Source: Strix aluco (taxonomy: Eukaryota > Chordata > Aves > Strigiformes > Strigidae). From it: 64,000 nucleotides of DNA. The stretch lies in contig NC_133935.1 in NCBI RefSeq assembly GCF_031877795.1, positions 87,178,748 through 87,242,747 on the forward strand, read 5' to 3'. How positions within the stretch are numbered: position 1 is the stretch's first letter; the number at the start of each line of letters is the position of its first letter. A program made the translations under genes and the position numbers. The notes beneath the pieces were generated by a model. The model was not told where the DNA came from, ran no database searches, and was given only the letters and a program-made list of their open reading frames with translations. Shown here piece after piece: positions 25,904 to 40,100 of this stretch.

Positions 25904-28900
25904 TCTCAAAGCTCTTGCTCCAAGAGAGGGAGGGGAGCCATTTACCCATTCTGCAAGGAGCAGCAGTTTCTCATGATTGCTGACGCTGCTGTTTAGACAG
26001 GCTACACACTGCAGCATGTGGGTAAAAATGCTCCTTGGAAAAGGTTTCCTTGTTTTAAAATCCTTGCATTTCATGGTAGAATTGCCTGGAGCTGAGACGG
26101 AGGTCCTCCAGGAGAACAAGGTGAATCAATGCATCTTCAGAAGCGGAGGAGAGCTGCAGCTCTGAGGACGTGGTGTTTGCTGGGCCTCCAAGGAGGTCTG
26201 TTGGCCACCAGAACTGTCACCCCTTGCCTTCAACACCATCACCACACCACTGCCAACAGCTTCTGCTGTGCAGGTGCCCACATGAGGGATACCCTAACCC
26301 ATGCTCCTCTAGCTTCTTCCTAGCTCTTCTGGCTTCGTTCCGGGATGTTCATTTTGGACACACCTTGACCCAGGATGATGCTGGGTCAGAATTCAAGCTT
26401 TGGTCTAAAAAGCAGATGTGTCCAAATGCAGCCACCTGGGGCATCAGGGGATGGTTGTCATCTAAGCAAAATCACATTTAGCCCCTCATGGAGAGAACTG
26501 CAGCCAGAAGCTTAGTGGAGGTTGTGGTCATCTCTGCCGTGCGGGGACCATCACACCTCCTCCACCAAATCTGCATAATGGCTGAATGCCAGGGACCTAG
26601 CATGGCTCTTTTGGGGAGCTCAGCTTCCTTCCCCTCTTCTGCCCAACCTACTAGCCGTGGGCAAGCTGGTAATGGGCAGAACTGGGCTGTGTGTTGCCAG
26701 ATGTTACGGCAATAGGGGACATGGGGAGAGAAACCATGGGGGCTATGCAAAATGCTCTCCTTAGTGCACTGAGAATGCCTGTGTCCCTCCCTTAGCTGAA
26801 ATGAAGCAGGTTCTTGGATCCAACCTGCATCACTGTGTCATTCCAGGAGGGCTAGTGAAGGTGTAGATACAATCATGTCCTGGAGATGGAGCTTAAATTA
26901 CCCAAAGTGTTATCTACTGGTCTGGAAAGCTGTGTGGCAGCTCTAAGAGTGGAGGGGGGTTTCTGGAGGATCCATCTGCCCTGGTCACTCTTCTCAGCAA
27001 CCAGAGTGAGAGTCCAGCTGCAGTACTGCGTTCCATGGTGCTAGCACCATCATGTGCCAGTGAGGGACCTCCTGCCTCTGAACCCAAGCTTGCTGCTCTT
27101 TCCTCTCCTGAGAGGTCCATGTGGCACGTCCTGGGCCTGGGATGCAAGTGGTCCTGGGGGACTGAAGTGCCTTGGGTAGGAATCACCTATTGCTGCAGGG
27201 CTTGCAGGTTGCTTTTGGGGGCAAACAAAAATCAGATCACTTCTTGACAGCCCTTTCTACTAGATGATCTGATGTTAGGAGTCTCAGGAACCAGAGCCAC
27301 CCAGCAATGGGTTTATGCAGCTTGCCTTGACTCCTTCTAGAGCCTGTGTGGTGAGGTCAAGGTACATGCTGCATCTGGCACCCAAGATCTCAGAGCAGGA
27401 GAAACTTGAGATGGGAATTAGCTGGGTAAGTCTCATGTTGAGACAGATGAGCCAAAGGCCCACTGATATTCAGCTATCGGTTCGTGTAAGAGTGGCATGA
27501 AGTGGTAGCTTGCTTTCACAGTGTTGTAAAATTGCTTATGAGTGCTGGGCTGAGTCAGTTGGTTCAATACTGGGGTTTTAAACCCCAAAGCATCAGCAGG
27601 CGGGCAGGAAAGACAAAACACATTCATGCACCACCTTAGACTGCCAAGATCTCTGCTGATCACAGGACTGGTGGTTGTAGCCTGGTTTGGATGCACTGAC
27701 CATGGCCCAGTTGGGATGCACTGCCTCGTTGTTTTGATATCAGTTATTGGTATTGTTAAGAATTTGGGAAATCCAATTTTTCCTTTCCTAGTCATGTGGC
27801 CAAAATTTCACTGTCAATGTAGTGAAAGGGATCTTCCAGGAAATGGAAAATCCTATATGAAAATGGCCCCAAAGGGGTGTGAATACCCACACAAGGGGAA
27901 TGGCATGAAACGGGTGGACATGGCCACCCCCAGCTCACACCAGCTGAAGGACCTGAGTATGTTCAGTCGGAGTTAGTGCTCCTGACCCACATAATTAATT
28001 CTGAACACATTTTGAACTGTGTTTGTATAATCCTGATTTAGCCTGAGAGGTGTCCAAGGGGCTTTCAAAAAGACAAAAGATAATCCTAGCCCCTTTGGAC
28101 TTAATTTGAGCTCTGGCTTTTGGTACCATTTTGCACCTCTGCTTGCAAAGGGACCATCTCCTCCCTGCGGATCGGCCCCTCTGGCTACTCCTGGAGAGTC
28201 CCATGCATTTCAGGAGTGTGCCTCCAGCTACCAACAAGTAAATGCATTCATATTTCTTTATGAAAACAGCTTAAAAGCTGTATTCAAGGGATTTAGAGAG
28301 AAATCAATTACCATAAAAATCTATTAACTCCATTAAAAAAAGAAACTGTAAACTTTTGACCCCCCGAGGCTTATTTCTGTCAAGTGAGGAACAACCCGTG
28401 TTTAACCAGATTTTACCTCCCATTCAAATCTACCATTTTCCTTGAGGTTTGAAAATGTTTTTAACTCCCCTGCAGCAAATGGTGCCTAATAACAGGAGAG
28501 GAGCTGCAGAAACGCTTCAACCAGGCTTTTCCATAGGAGCATTTCAAAGCTGAAGGAGAGAACCAACATTTCCCTGGCAGCAAATTATGAACACATTTGC
28601 TTGTAAAGTGGACAGACCCTCTAACTGACACCACCTATTGCATCTCCATCCTATCTCCTGAGTTTTTCTTACATTGGTGAAAGCATGCTGCTTTTGGATG
28701 GGTTGTTGGTACCTTTTTGGAGCTGACAGTGGTTGTGACATTTGTTCTCCACCTCCGTGAGCTGTTAGGATTTAGTCCATCCTTTGCCTCCTTGCTGGTG
28801 TCTTAAGCCTCAAGCCTGTGTTTTTATTTTTCATCTTGCCTCCAAAATGTAATGGTTTGACTCCGTCCTTTGCTTTAGTCACAGTCTGTGCCTTGTTTTC

Positions 28901-31900
28901 CCCCATCCAAGTATCATGCAAAATTACATGTAGATATGCTGGGATGTCGGTGACCTGTTAATGCTGGTGCCCTCAATATCTGGACCATCTCCACACCCTT
29001 CTCCTGCCAGTCTCTGGTGCTTCCACATCCTGAAGTTCCCATTAATTCTCCATTCAGGCCAGTCTCTACATTACAATTACACATCTCAGCGTTGTCTCTT
29101 TGCGGGGCTGCTGGGATCTCTCTCCATAGAATTTTGCAATGTACCTGGTAGTGCTCCATGAACAGGAGTCCTTGGGTGCTGGGCTGGGTACAGTGGTGTC
29201 TAGTAAGGTGAGATGTGGCTGAAGCCTTGGTGGGTTCTCTGCTGGCTAATATAAGGTTGTGCTCAGCCTGCAGTCTCTCAGAGGGAGCTGCAAATAGGAT
29301 ATCCTTCCTCTGTCCATCTGGCGGTTTTCAGGACACTTGTATAAAAATGAGACCTACTTCCCTCTGTCAGATTTGGCTGAAATGTCAAGTTTTTGCTAGG
29401 TCGTGAGGCAGATAGTCTGTCTGCTTGTGTGATATGTGCTATGGCACAGTGGTGGGTGCTGAGACGTGGATCTGCACAGATGCCCTGGGAAGGCTGTGCG
29501 AGCCCAGATGCAGCTCTGTAACATAGTTTTTCTGTCTATATGCAACAGGGATAGATACTTGGTAGATGGAGTTAGCAGCATCTGGCTTGGGTGATCCTGG
29601 GGCAGGAGATGCATGAGATCCAGCTGAAGCCACAGGCAAATGGAAGGCAGGCAGCGGCCAGATGAGACTGAAAATCCACTGAGTTTCATCCCTTTTAGAC
29701 AGACCTTGTTGACAGGGGTTATTTATTTATCCCAAAATTTGTTGGAAAAAAAAAAAAGAAGAGTTTATTGCAAACATATACACAGGAAGAATAAATGGAG
29801 GGGAACAACCCAGCCTGTGGCAGTACTGCAAGTATTTAAGACTCACTTTTTTTCCTGTCTTACCCTCCTGCATCTTGCCAGGCTTCCCCAGCTCTGTCAT
29901 CTGATCCAGGTGAGGTAAAGGGAGAACCTGGTCCGTCAGCTTTATGGGGTTTGGAGGCAATTTGTTCAAGGAACTGTAAAACCCAGAGAAGTTGCCCCTA
30001 TAAATTATTTACCAGGGACAGTAAAAGATCAAGGAAATTGCTGGGATTCCTTGCAAAACCCTGAAGTTTATGGGGTTGTTTCCCTGCCCCTACTAGGTTT
30101 CTCTGTAGTGGTTTTAGGAGCTCTTTGACAGGGGATGATGGCAACCAGTGTCTGCAAAGATCAGCTAAGACTTGCTGGGTTTAAGTTTTCTGATGTATAT
30201 AATGAGCATCATGGTGACTCCTAAGTGAGCTGGTTGCTCTAAGTGAACTGAGCTGCCCTGAGTTGGACAATGATGGTGTCTCTCCATCAGCCTTGTTACC
30301 CACCATATATCCTAAAAGATGGAGCATATGGAAGGAGCAAGCCCAGATGTGATCTTGGCCCACTGGTGGGCCCTTGGTGGAGGGAAGTGTTGGAGCAAGT
30401 GTCTAGAAGCTGCAGAGCAGCTCTTCACCCTGATACACGTTCCACACTGCCTTTTCTCACCTAGGGCTGGTATTTCATACCCAGATGAGCCCTTAAATGC
30501 AGTGGGATATTGGAAGGAATCAGGAAGGGGAAAAACAAAGGAGAAAACAACTCATTTTTCTTCTGAAGTCAGAGAATAGTGCCCTTAAATTTGGGTTCAT
30601 TTATAATCTGGATGTGCTGAAGTCATCCATCAAGGACCCATGCTGGTAACTCAACAGCAGGAGTTGGGTGGGTTTTCACCCCGAGTGAGCATTTGCAGCT
30701 CACTGCTAGAAGGCAGAGCACAGCTTTAACTACAATTTTAAAAATATATGTAATAAAAATTAGAAATATTCAATATGTTCAAAAATTGAATGCATAAAAG
30801 TCCAACATGCATGCACATGTGTATATATGAATTCATGTCTGCCAGGAAATTTGTTTAGTTTGTGGCATCCAGATTATGAAACCCTTTTGACTCTTTTTCC
30901 TCACCTTTGCAATGTGAATTCAAGGTGTGACTGTTCTGAGCTCGAACCTTTGTACACCCACAGGGTCTTTGCATTTTGTGGATGTTAACATTTACTCACT
31001 GAAGGCCTGGGGCTCACCGTGCTTTTTCTTTGCCTCTGCTGAGTCTTCTAGGATTTATTCCTTATATGAGTATTTTCCTATTGCTATGTTAATGTGCATT
31101 TTTTTACTGTATTTGTTCCATGCTGAAGCATTAAACAATATCAGACCTGGAAAAAAAAAATAGAAGAAGCACATGTTAAATTTTTATCTGCAAAAATGTG
31201 CTTTGGCTTAGCTGCCCAAAGTGACTGCAGAAACTCAGAATTATTTTTTGTTGCTTAGGCCTTTTTTCATTTCCTGCATATATGTGAAGTTGGGCAACAA
31301 ATGCTGAAGATTCAGAGGTGCTTTTTTTCCTGTCCTTTGTCCCTTGCTGACTTCATATCCCTCTCAAGTTATCACCACAGCAGTACATACCCTTACCCCG
31401 TGGGTCAAGTGCTCTGGCCAGTGCTGCAAGGAAGCCAATGCTCTGGAGTAGACCTCCACATCCTCCAGGATGATGTTGGCATCTTAGAGGGACTTTCTTA
31501 TTCTTTAAGAATAAACCAGTATTTCGTTGGAGTTACAAAGAGGAATGGAGATTTCTGTTAGCATTTAAACTTTTTTTAAATCATTTTTTTCCACGTGTTT
31601 TAGGCTCAGTCTATCCTAAGCAGCAAGGAAATTTCACCCTTGGTTTAGGGCAGGAGTGGAGTGGATGAGGTGGGAGAGGATAAAATGTCAAATTTGGAAA
31701 GGCAGGAGGTATGATTTAGCTTGAGTCCAACATCAAGCCTCATGTCTGAAGATAGAAGCTACTTACAAACTTATTCTGAAGGCAATGAGTTTGGAGCTTG
31801 TTAATTTACTGTCTATCTTCTCTTAATGAGATGGGATGGATTGGTGACTGCCAAAGGCGATGAGGGCCATGAGCCCTGGTGGCCTCCAGGAATGGTGTGT

Positions 31901-34006
31901 GTGCTAGAGGACCTTGACACCAGGCAGGACCCCATGGGGTGACATGTGGCAGTGCATGTGCTAACTCAGGGATCCATGAGTCACTTACGAAAATCAGCAT
32001 TTTGGAAGATCTTCTGTCTCAATGTGGCAGCTGGTATTTTTGGGGCAGGATTGGGTGAGCTGGTCACTGTGCTGTTCACAGAAATAGGGGAGACTTCCCC
32101 ATATAGACCAGCAAGACCATTAGGACAGGCTTCAGTGCCAGCTGTTGTGATGGGCGTGTGCTCTTGAAGGATCTAGATTAGCTATCTCAGTACATACTAT
32201 ATTGCATTTCTGGTGTTATTTTAGACATGGAAATTCTCAGAACAGTGTGTTGTCTTTAGAAGCTAAATTATCCTCCACTTGGATTGTATTTTGGGCAGGA
32301 AGAAGTGTAGAGGTGTGAATGATGGGAAGAAGAGGAGAAGAGAGGATAGAAGGAGGCTCTTTTTGAAAAACTGAAATAAGGGTCTCTGCAGGAACATTTC
32401 TGGAGGGACATATGTTTTTAATAATATTAACACAGAGCTCAGAAACCCAGTCAAAGGTTCTGCTGCCTTCCTGCTCAATGAAGGGTTTTTTATAGTCCAG
32501 GACAGACCCTGCCCTATGGAGCTGAGGATTAAATGGGAAGGGAAGAGGGGATGCTGCCAGGCTGGCATTGCAAGAAGGGTGCTGGGGGCTGAGGGGCGAT
32601 GGGATGAGCTTGCCAAAACTTGCAACAACTCTTGCAAAACAGGTGGGGGTAAAACCTAGTTTTCTTGGGTCTCAGCTCTGCACTTCTCCATTACTTGATT
32701 CCTAGAAGCTTGTTTACTCCTGTTGTTAAAAAGCCTACATTTGCTTGTTTTGTTTGGGGTTTTTTAGGGGTTTTTTTGGAGAGTGAGATTTTTTTTTGCT
32801 TTGAAGCCATCTCCACAGTAACTAATGGCAGAACCACACAGAGGTTTTGACAGGAGTTACGAAGGAAGGACACAGCACAGGTTAACTGCTGCACAGCAGA
32901 GATCTTGATTATATCCAAGCACCCAGCAACTATGAGAAGAGAAAGGGAAAATAAGAAACAGAAAACACTTTAGGGAAACTTAAGTTCTGAGGGTCTCAGA
33001 GAGGGGTGTAGCTACGTGATGTGCAAGGTGACCACAGCCCTGGTGCCCCTGAAGACTAGACATACACCAGGCTGCTCCAGGCACTTGACCTTCACCTTGC
33101 TTATTTGGGGATTCATTTAGGTGGCGTCATTCCAGGCTCTGCACAGGAACTCAGCCTTGTTTTCCCAAAGGGACACAATCTATAACGCAACATGATTTTG
33201 AGGTTGCATGTTGTCAACTGGAAGGAACAATCCAGCCCTGGCAAAGAGCTAGGCTGCATGAAGTCATTGAGCTCATCTTTTCCCCACATCTGTAACTTCC
33301 ACCCTGGAAGTAGTTCATGTCTGCTTGTGAAATTGCTCAGCCTGAGACGAGCAGGTGAGGCTCAGAACAGGAGCAGAACTTTTTGTTGCCCATTAAAAAA
33401 GAAAACCCCTTCTGACAACACCACTTCTGCTGCAGTTGTTGCTTTGTAGAGAGAAGTCCCTGCTGCTCAGAGGGAGACTCCTGTAGCAGTTTGGGGATCA
33501 CTAAACCATCCATAGGCAGTAACCAGAGCTTGCAGCCCCCTTTGGCAGCTCCACAGTGGTGTGCTGGATCTCCAAGGGTAGCAAGTGCAGGGCAGTTAGC
33601 CCTGGGTTTAGGAACCTAAAGGCTAGCCCCAAAACAGGCTAATAAAGACTTGAGTGCAGGTGATTGTTGTTTGCAGTGATCTTCTAGTGATCTTTCCTCC
33701 CTGAGTGATTGAGGCAGGAGATGCTTCCCTCTTTCATCACACACCTGATACTCATATTTAGGCTTAATTGCCTAAGGTTGTTGTTGCCTGAAGAAGGGTG
33801 CTGTTAGTGAAAGGTGCTGGGGGAGCAAAGTTGAGCTCTCCCCTGTAGCCAGTATCGGCAAAGATATGGAGGAATTAGTGGATTTTAATGCCAGTTGCCT
33901 AAGCCAAGATGAGCCTTTATAGCTGGAGAGAAGCTTCCCTTGTCACTGTAGGCAGGTGGGAACATCGTATCAGATGACATGTGTTAAAGCCTCTTTTCTC
34001 CTGCAG

Positions 34007-34144
34007 ATGAATGATTCTCCAGGCTGTGTGCTGACTCCAGGAACCAAGAATGACCTTCTTTCCAAGGAAAAGGAAAATGTTGTATGCCCAGATCCTTGCC
34101 TTGGCAGTGATTGTGATGCAGTACAGAGCTGTGGCTGTTCATGA
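34007..34144 (+). promoter_or_regulatory. Overlapping upstream ATGs before the start
   Basis: If the exon starts at the acceptor at 34006/34007, its first three bases are an ATG. It opens a 45-codon frame to a stop at 34142-34144, out of frame with and running past the main ATG at 34050. A second ATG at 34011 opens a seven-codon frame stopping at 34034. Both precede the collagen start, so translation may depend on leaky scanning or on a different 5' exon arrangement. Confidence 0.4.
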
Positions 34145-34146
34145 AG
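34007..34146 (+). CDS. COL7A1-like: Coding exon 1: start codon and signal peptide
   Basis: The coding part starts at ATG 34050 (A at -3) and ends in CATGAAG|GTATGT with one base carried over. It encodes 32 residues: a basic start (PRKRK), a hydrophobic core (LALAVIV) and an A-V-A site predicting cleavage after residue 29. A second in-frame ATG at 34077 also has A at -3 and would give a tidier signal peptide. The acceptor (ttttctcctgcag) is strong. Confidence 0.85.
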
Positions 34147-37100
34147 GTATGTGACAAGTGGGCTACCATGAATGCAGCAGCTAGGGGTGATGCTGAGATA
34201 CAGGTCATGGATCTGTGCACAGATGCTGCCACAATGCTGATGCCTTTAACTTCTGCATAGGGTCCTTTTAGGTTGGGATCATCTGGCTAACAGAGCACCT
34301 CAGCTGGTCCCAAAAGGCAGGTGGGACCTGACTTGTTGCACTAGGGTTTATGGGGAAATCAGGGCTCTGCTTAGTGTCCTGCCTCTAATACTGTTCCACC
34401 TCAGCTGCTCCAGAGGAAATGAGGAGAAAGGAAAACTTGTCCCCTCCTGACTCCTCTTCTGATCTCCAAGAGCTGGTATAAGCCACCACACAGAGGATAT
34501 GAGAGAAAAGCCCTCAAGGAAGCCCTGAAGTCTCCTGCTACTGTTTAGAGAGTTGAGATGGTACAAGGGCTCACCCCCTCCCTGGTTCCCTGTTGCCTGT
34601 GCAGGCCCACAAAGAACTTTTGGGGAGAAGGGGCCAGAGCCAAAAGGCAGGAGGCAAAAGGAGCCTAGAGAAGAGCCTCATGGAGTTATAGCATGATCCA
34701 TGACATGTCTCTGCAGCCTCATGGTACTGCAGAAGGGGGAGGCTCCTTGTGAGCATCCTACAAAGATAATCCAGAGCTCCCAGGACAGTCATGGGGTTGG
34801 GTATGAGCCAGTGAGTCCTCCCTCTTCAAACTGGTCTGCAGCAGCAAGGCCCCATCCTTTGAAAGTATAAATTCACCTGGACTAAATTCAGTAAATTCAA
34901 CAAGGAGTTAATGGAAGCTTTGGCATCAGCTACAAAATTAACTTGATTAAGTTCCTGTCCATCAATTAAGCCAATATACTTGACTATAATGCTATTTAAT
35001 TCAAAGCTGGGAACAGTGCAATAAATCAACATTTACAGATGTCTCTGGCAAACCTGTGATTGATGAAACGTGGTAATTTTGGAGGTGCATGGAAAATTTC
35101 AAATAAAATCATATCCCCCTGTGATTAATATAGCTGTCTGTGTTGGTATTTTCTCGGGAAGGTACCAATCCAAATATGCTTAACATCACATGTTTCTGAT
35201 GACAGCTTCAGGTACCTGATCCAAGCAGCAAATGCTCTCAGGTTTCATTGCCTGGCTCCTCAGGAAAGGTGCTGAGCTCCTGGCTCAGCATCTCACAGAA
35301 TGGGCTCTGGTTGCCCCTTTGTAGAGAAAGGGGCACCATCCTGCCCTTTTTAATCCCATGGAGCTCTTGCTTGTTGCTTTTCTTCTCATTATCCCTGGAT
35401 GCAAATGGGGGTGGGAGCATTATGCAGGGTGAGCAAGACTCCCAGGGGCCAGGCATGGATTGGAGGAGGCTCTTGGGGGATTTGGGATGCGGAGGAATAG
35501 GTAGAAAAGGTCCCCTCAATGGCATTTTGAGCATGTTTTCCAGATCAGGGTCAAAAATGCAGGTCTTCCAGGAAAAGCTGTCCACACTGCCTTGAGTAGC
35601 TCCAACAGGTGGGTGATTTTGGGAGGGCTGGTGGATGGTCTTCTCCATCTTGTTGACCCTTTATTGGGATTTTCCTGGTTGTGGTTACTCTGGAAGCCAT
35701 GTGGTTACTGGGAGTTTACAGATTGTGGTTACTCTAAGAAGCTGTTGAATGATTTCCACCATGATTTCCAGTTTTGAGGTTGGAGCTGAGGACTGGTATT
35801 GCCTTCCCTCCAAGTCCTGGGGGAACAGGGACATCAAGGTCAAAGCTAGGGAAAAGGGGTAGATCCAAAATAGAACCCACAGCTGGGAAAGGAGCTTATG
35901 GTGATGTTAGCAGCTGAGCTGCCTCCAGGACACCTCTGACATCTCAGCTGAAAAGCACTTACGGAGCATTGAGAAGGGGAGAGAGATCTCAACAGAGAGC
36001 TCTAGGAAGGAAAATTGAAATAATCGTCCCACATTTTTGTCAAGGGAACGTGCTTTATATTCCCAGCTGGGTACAAGTAAAACCAAAAAGAGCCAGTTGT
36101 TATTTTTCTGCAGTAAACAGAACTGTTAAGTTGTGAAGAGCTCAGTGTCAGGAGGTACAAAGAATGATGAAGAAACTAAAAGCATCGGGTAACAAAGACC
36201 CTCGGACTGCCATCTATCTGCAGCTGGCAAATGATCCTCTGTCCTGCAGTGTGGCCAAAGGGGATTGATCAGGGACACAGCAATGAAGGAGGACACAAAA
36301 CCTGCATCTTTCCAAGCTCTTTGGGGAGCCTACTTATAGAAATGGGGTAAAAGTCAGGTAAATTGAAGAGACTAAGCTAAAACAGGCTTTCCATTTGTAG
36401 TAGAAGCATGAGAAACCTGCCTAGCACATCTCCCCAGCAAACTGGAACAAATGCTGCAGCCTGGTTGGGTGTGAGTTGAGTCTCCAGACCTGCAGCTGAA
36501 AGTCAAGGCAGTGGCTGGGTAAAGTCCAAAGCAGCAGTGACACAAAATGAAAAAAAAAAAAAAAAGAAGAGGTTGAGCCCAGACCTGGTGAGCAAGATAC
36601 AAGAAGCCCTCCTCCAGCAGTCAGCATGGTCTACTTCTTAGCAGCCCTACAGCAATAACTCAGCATCTATCTGGAAGGGAGAGAAATACCAACGAAAATA
36701 TAGATTTTTGAACATCCCTTGTAGAGCCTTCATTAATTTAAGCATCTCTAAAAGTAATCAGATTTCTGTCCATGAAATATAGTTATTGGATGCCTAAAGA
36801 AAATTAAATTAAATTGAGACTGAACACTGTAAAGGGAAATATGCCTTGATGTTCGTTAAACAAATTTCCCTGTACACCTGTCCCTTCCCTGCCAGCTGTC
36901 ATCAGATAGCTCTGGCTTGTTCAGAAAAAACACTGAAATTGTTCATTTTTTGCACAAGATAATTTTCTTGCTCAGGGACACTGGCAGCTAGGCAAGGGGG
37001 GAGCATTGCAGAGCTGAATGCACGGACTGTCCCAAACTCTCTCCATGCAAGACTGGAAAACTTGAGTTTTTTAGGGCTGCCAAAGCCTGGGTGACCAGGT

Positions 37101-40100
37101 GGCCCCATGTCTGCATGGGTGTCTCATGTTGGCTCTGGAGACCCGGATGCAAGAAGCCCAGGATGGTTGATGGGGTAGCAGAGCTGCCACATTCCCAAAT
37201 TTCAGTTGTACGTGGCTCAGGTGTCAATGTCTGCTTCTGGGCGTATGAAACCCCCAGGCATCCCCTTGCTTGCAGCATGTCCTACAGACCCACATGACTT
37301 GATGGGTCTGGATCTCAGTGTTTGTGCTTCAAATGAGAAACTTCCCCTGGGTGAGAACAGCAAAACGGGGAATTAGGAGGAAATTAAAGAGAACAAAGCA
37401 GCCTGGTGCTCTGGGAAGCCCATGATTATGCCCTTCATTGGGCCTAAGCAATATTCCTTAGCTGCAATATCTTGGGGGTGCACATGACTCAGAGGGGTTT
37501 ATCTCCTGGCTGGCTCATTGCGTGGTGTGGGATGAGCCTTCCTGCCCCTCTTCTCCCTCAGCATGCAGGACAGCGGAGGTGGCCGACATTTTGTTCCTCG
37601 TGGGACAGTCACAGGGCACAGGAAGCGAGAACTCCCGGCTGGTCAAGGACTTCATCAGCAGCATGGCCCGTTCCTTTGAGAACGTGGTGATGGGCAAAGG
37701 AGGTATCCGGCTGGCGGTGGCACTCTACGGGGAGAAAGCAAGGTGGGTCAATTAGTCCTCTACCAGCAGCACCCAGGTTTCTGTAGCCCTGTGGCTCTAG
37801 ATGGGCAACCATGGCCCTGTGGTTAAAGAGCTCTTGCTGCTCTGCTGAACCATTACAAGAGCAGAGCAAGAGCTCAACCCTCAGCAGTGTCACCAGTGTC
37901 TAGAAGTGCTCGGCCATGGGGAACTCTTTCAGGGCAGGGAGGCTGACATTTAATGCAGCCACAAGAAATTCCCTGCCATCTAATTTTAGACAATGTTTTA
38001 TGGATTTGAGGCTCATACCCTGGACTCCCTTGACCACTGTGAAGAGGACTCCTTGCCTACATATAAGCCAAGTATGACTGGCTAAATGTAACATTATTGC
38101 TGGTCATTACTATTATCAGTGCATCCTTGCTGTAACAGTGCTTTCTTGCTTCTTATTCACCCATATTCCCCCATTTCTCATTCCCAGGATGAGTATTGAG
38201 CTCACAGATTACGTTACAATTGAAGAAACGCTAGTGGCAATTCAGGATCTCTCCCTCAAAGGTGGCAGCTTAAAAACAGGGTCAGCCCTGGCGTTTGCAA
38301 CTCATGCCATGTCTCGCCTGGACACGCTGCGAGAGGATGCAGCAAAGGTAAGTGACCTTTTGTGATAACTTCCCTGGGGTCATCCTCAGTAAGGATCAGA
38401 CCTCTAACTTCTTTACCTGAAGGCATGAATGAGCCATTTTGATTTTATTTATCCCATCTGATTTTTAGCTTGGGGTTGAGGTACCACATTTAGGACCTTA
38501 TTCAGCCTCAGGTCACTTTATTGGTGATAGAAGGAGGCAGGCGCCTCCAGATCTTCAAAGGACTGACTCACTTTTTTAAAATGCTCATGTTTCGTCATGG
38601 ATTGAAGAGGGAACCAGTGTTCTAGTCTTAAATACCTCCAGCTGAATACCCAAAATCAGGGCACTTACTGCATAAGCTAACTGAACAGACTTAGGACATG
38701 ATAAGGACAAGGAGACAAGTTGTGGTGTTGGTGCACGTAGCTGTTGCTAGTAGTCTGTACCCATCCACTCTGGTTACAGGGGGTGCAGTACAGTTAGAAT
38801 CTTACTGGAAAGCTGATGTGTTGCAGTGTCTTTACCTTTCAGACATCCATTCTGGGTCATTGGTTTCTTCAGATCATTTTTTGAAAAATTATTTTGCTCA
38901 TAATTTCTAAGGGGCTCTGAGGAGTCTAAAGAGAAGGTGCTGCATTCTGGTTTACTCTGCAGGCTGCATGAAGCAGTTTGCTCTGCTCTGATGATAGATG
39001 GCCTTGAAATCAAGAAGGGGGCAGCCACATGGGGAGTGGATACACCCTGTGAATCAAGTCTGAAACTATCACAGACAGCTTTCACCTCCCCTGGACATCC
39101 CACATTTGCAGCTTGGTGCTGCACCTTCCCCTTTGCTTTGAGATCCTGCATGCTAAATGCGGTCTGTGCGACCCATGCTATCAGTGTGGTGTGATCAATG
39201 TGGTCAGTGAGATCTGTTTTGGGTCATAGAGCAGGAGGGAGAACATGATGATACAGGTGGGATGCATTAACCACCTCAACTGCCTGCTTAAAGGTCTTGC
39301 AGCAGGGTCTGTCTTCATTACAGCCTCCCGTGCACCAGCTGTATGTCCTGCCATGTGATCTGACATGGGACTGCCCAAAAAGCTTGAAAAGTCTGGGGTT
39401 GCTCACTCTGGCTGTCATTTAAACCCAGGCTGTGGCTGAGAGGGTTTCTTACCACCTGATAGCACCATCCAGGTGCCAGTGGCCAAGAGTTATGTCCAGC
39501 ATACAGCTGAGTCCTCCTTTAAGAGCTGCTCTTACGGGCTTGTAGGGGTGAATCCTCTCTCTGTGCTGGCATTAATCTCCTTCGAGCCAGAGTTACTGCC
39601 CTAAGCAGAGGTGAGACACAGCTGAGCAGGAGGAGACATGCAGAGAAGATGCTGTCATGAGCAGCAGCGTTTATGCTCTGCTCCTTCCCAGCTCATTCTC
39701 ATGAAAGCTGATTTCATTTGTCTTACACCAGAGGTGTGAATTATCAAAGGATTTATTTTCAAGTGCCCACCCCTTTAGAAAGAAGGACTTAATCCAAGAT
39801 CTGGCTTGTCAGTGTGAAAATCCTGCAGCTGTCTCTGACCTCCTCATATTGTGCTCTTTCATTCTCTGGCTCTTACACCAATTCTTGTAGGCAGTTGTTT
39901 TGATCACAGATGGGAAATCCAGCGATTCAGTTGAAGACGAAGCCCAGGTCCTGCAGGATGGGGGTGTGACAGTGTTCGCTGTAGGTATGTATGGACACAC
40001 TAAATTACGTGGAGCATTCCCACCAAATACTGTGTGCACCAACACACAGCCTACGCACCGGGGAAGATTCCTGATACGTGACACCCCCCTCTAAAAACTG

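Larger units (their letters stand above)
20461..34006. other. Long non-coding interval before the gene
   Basis: About 13.5 kb with no recognisable exon. It contains a small minisatellite (23173-23232), a CA-rich microsatellite (24098-24130), a short AT repeat (about 22177-22194), and A-rich tracts. If the 20-kb patch is the promoter, this is the first intron. The last bases form a strong acceptor: a pyrimidine run ending in CTGCAG at 34006. Confidence 0.5.
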
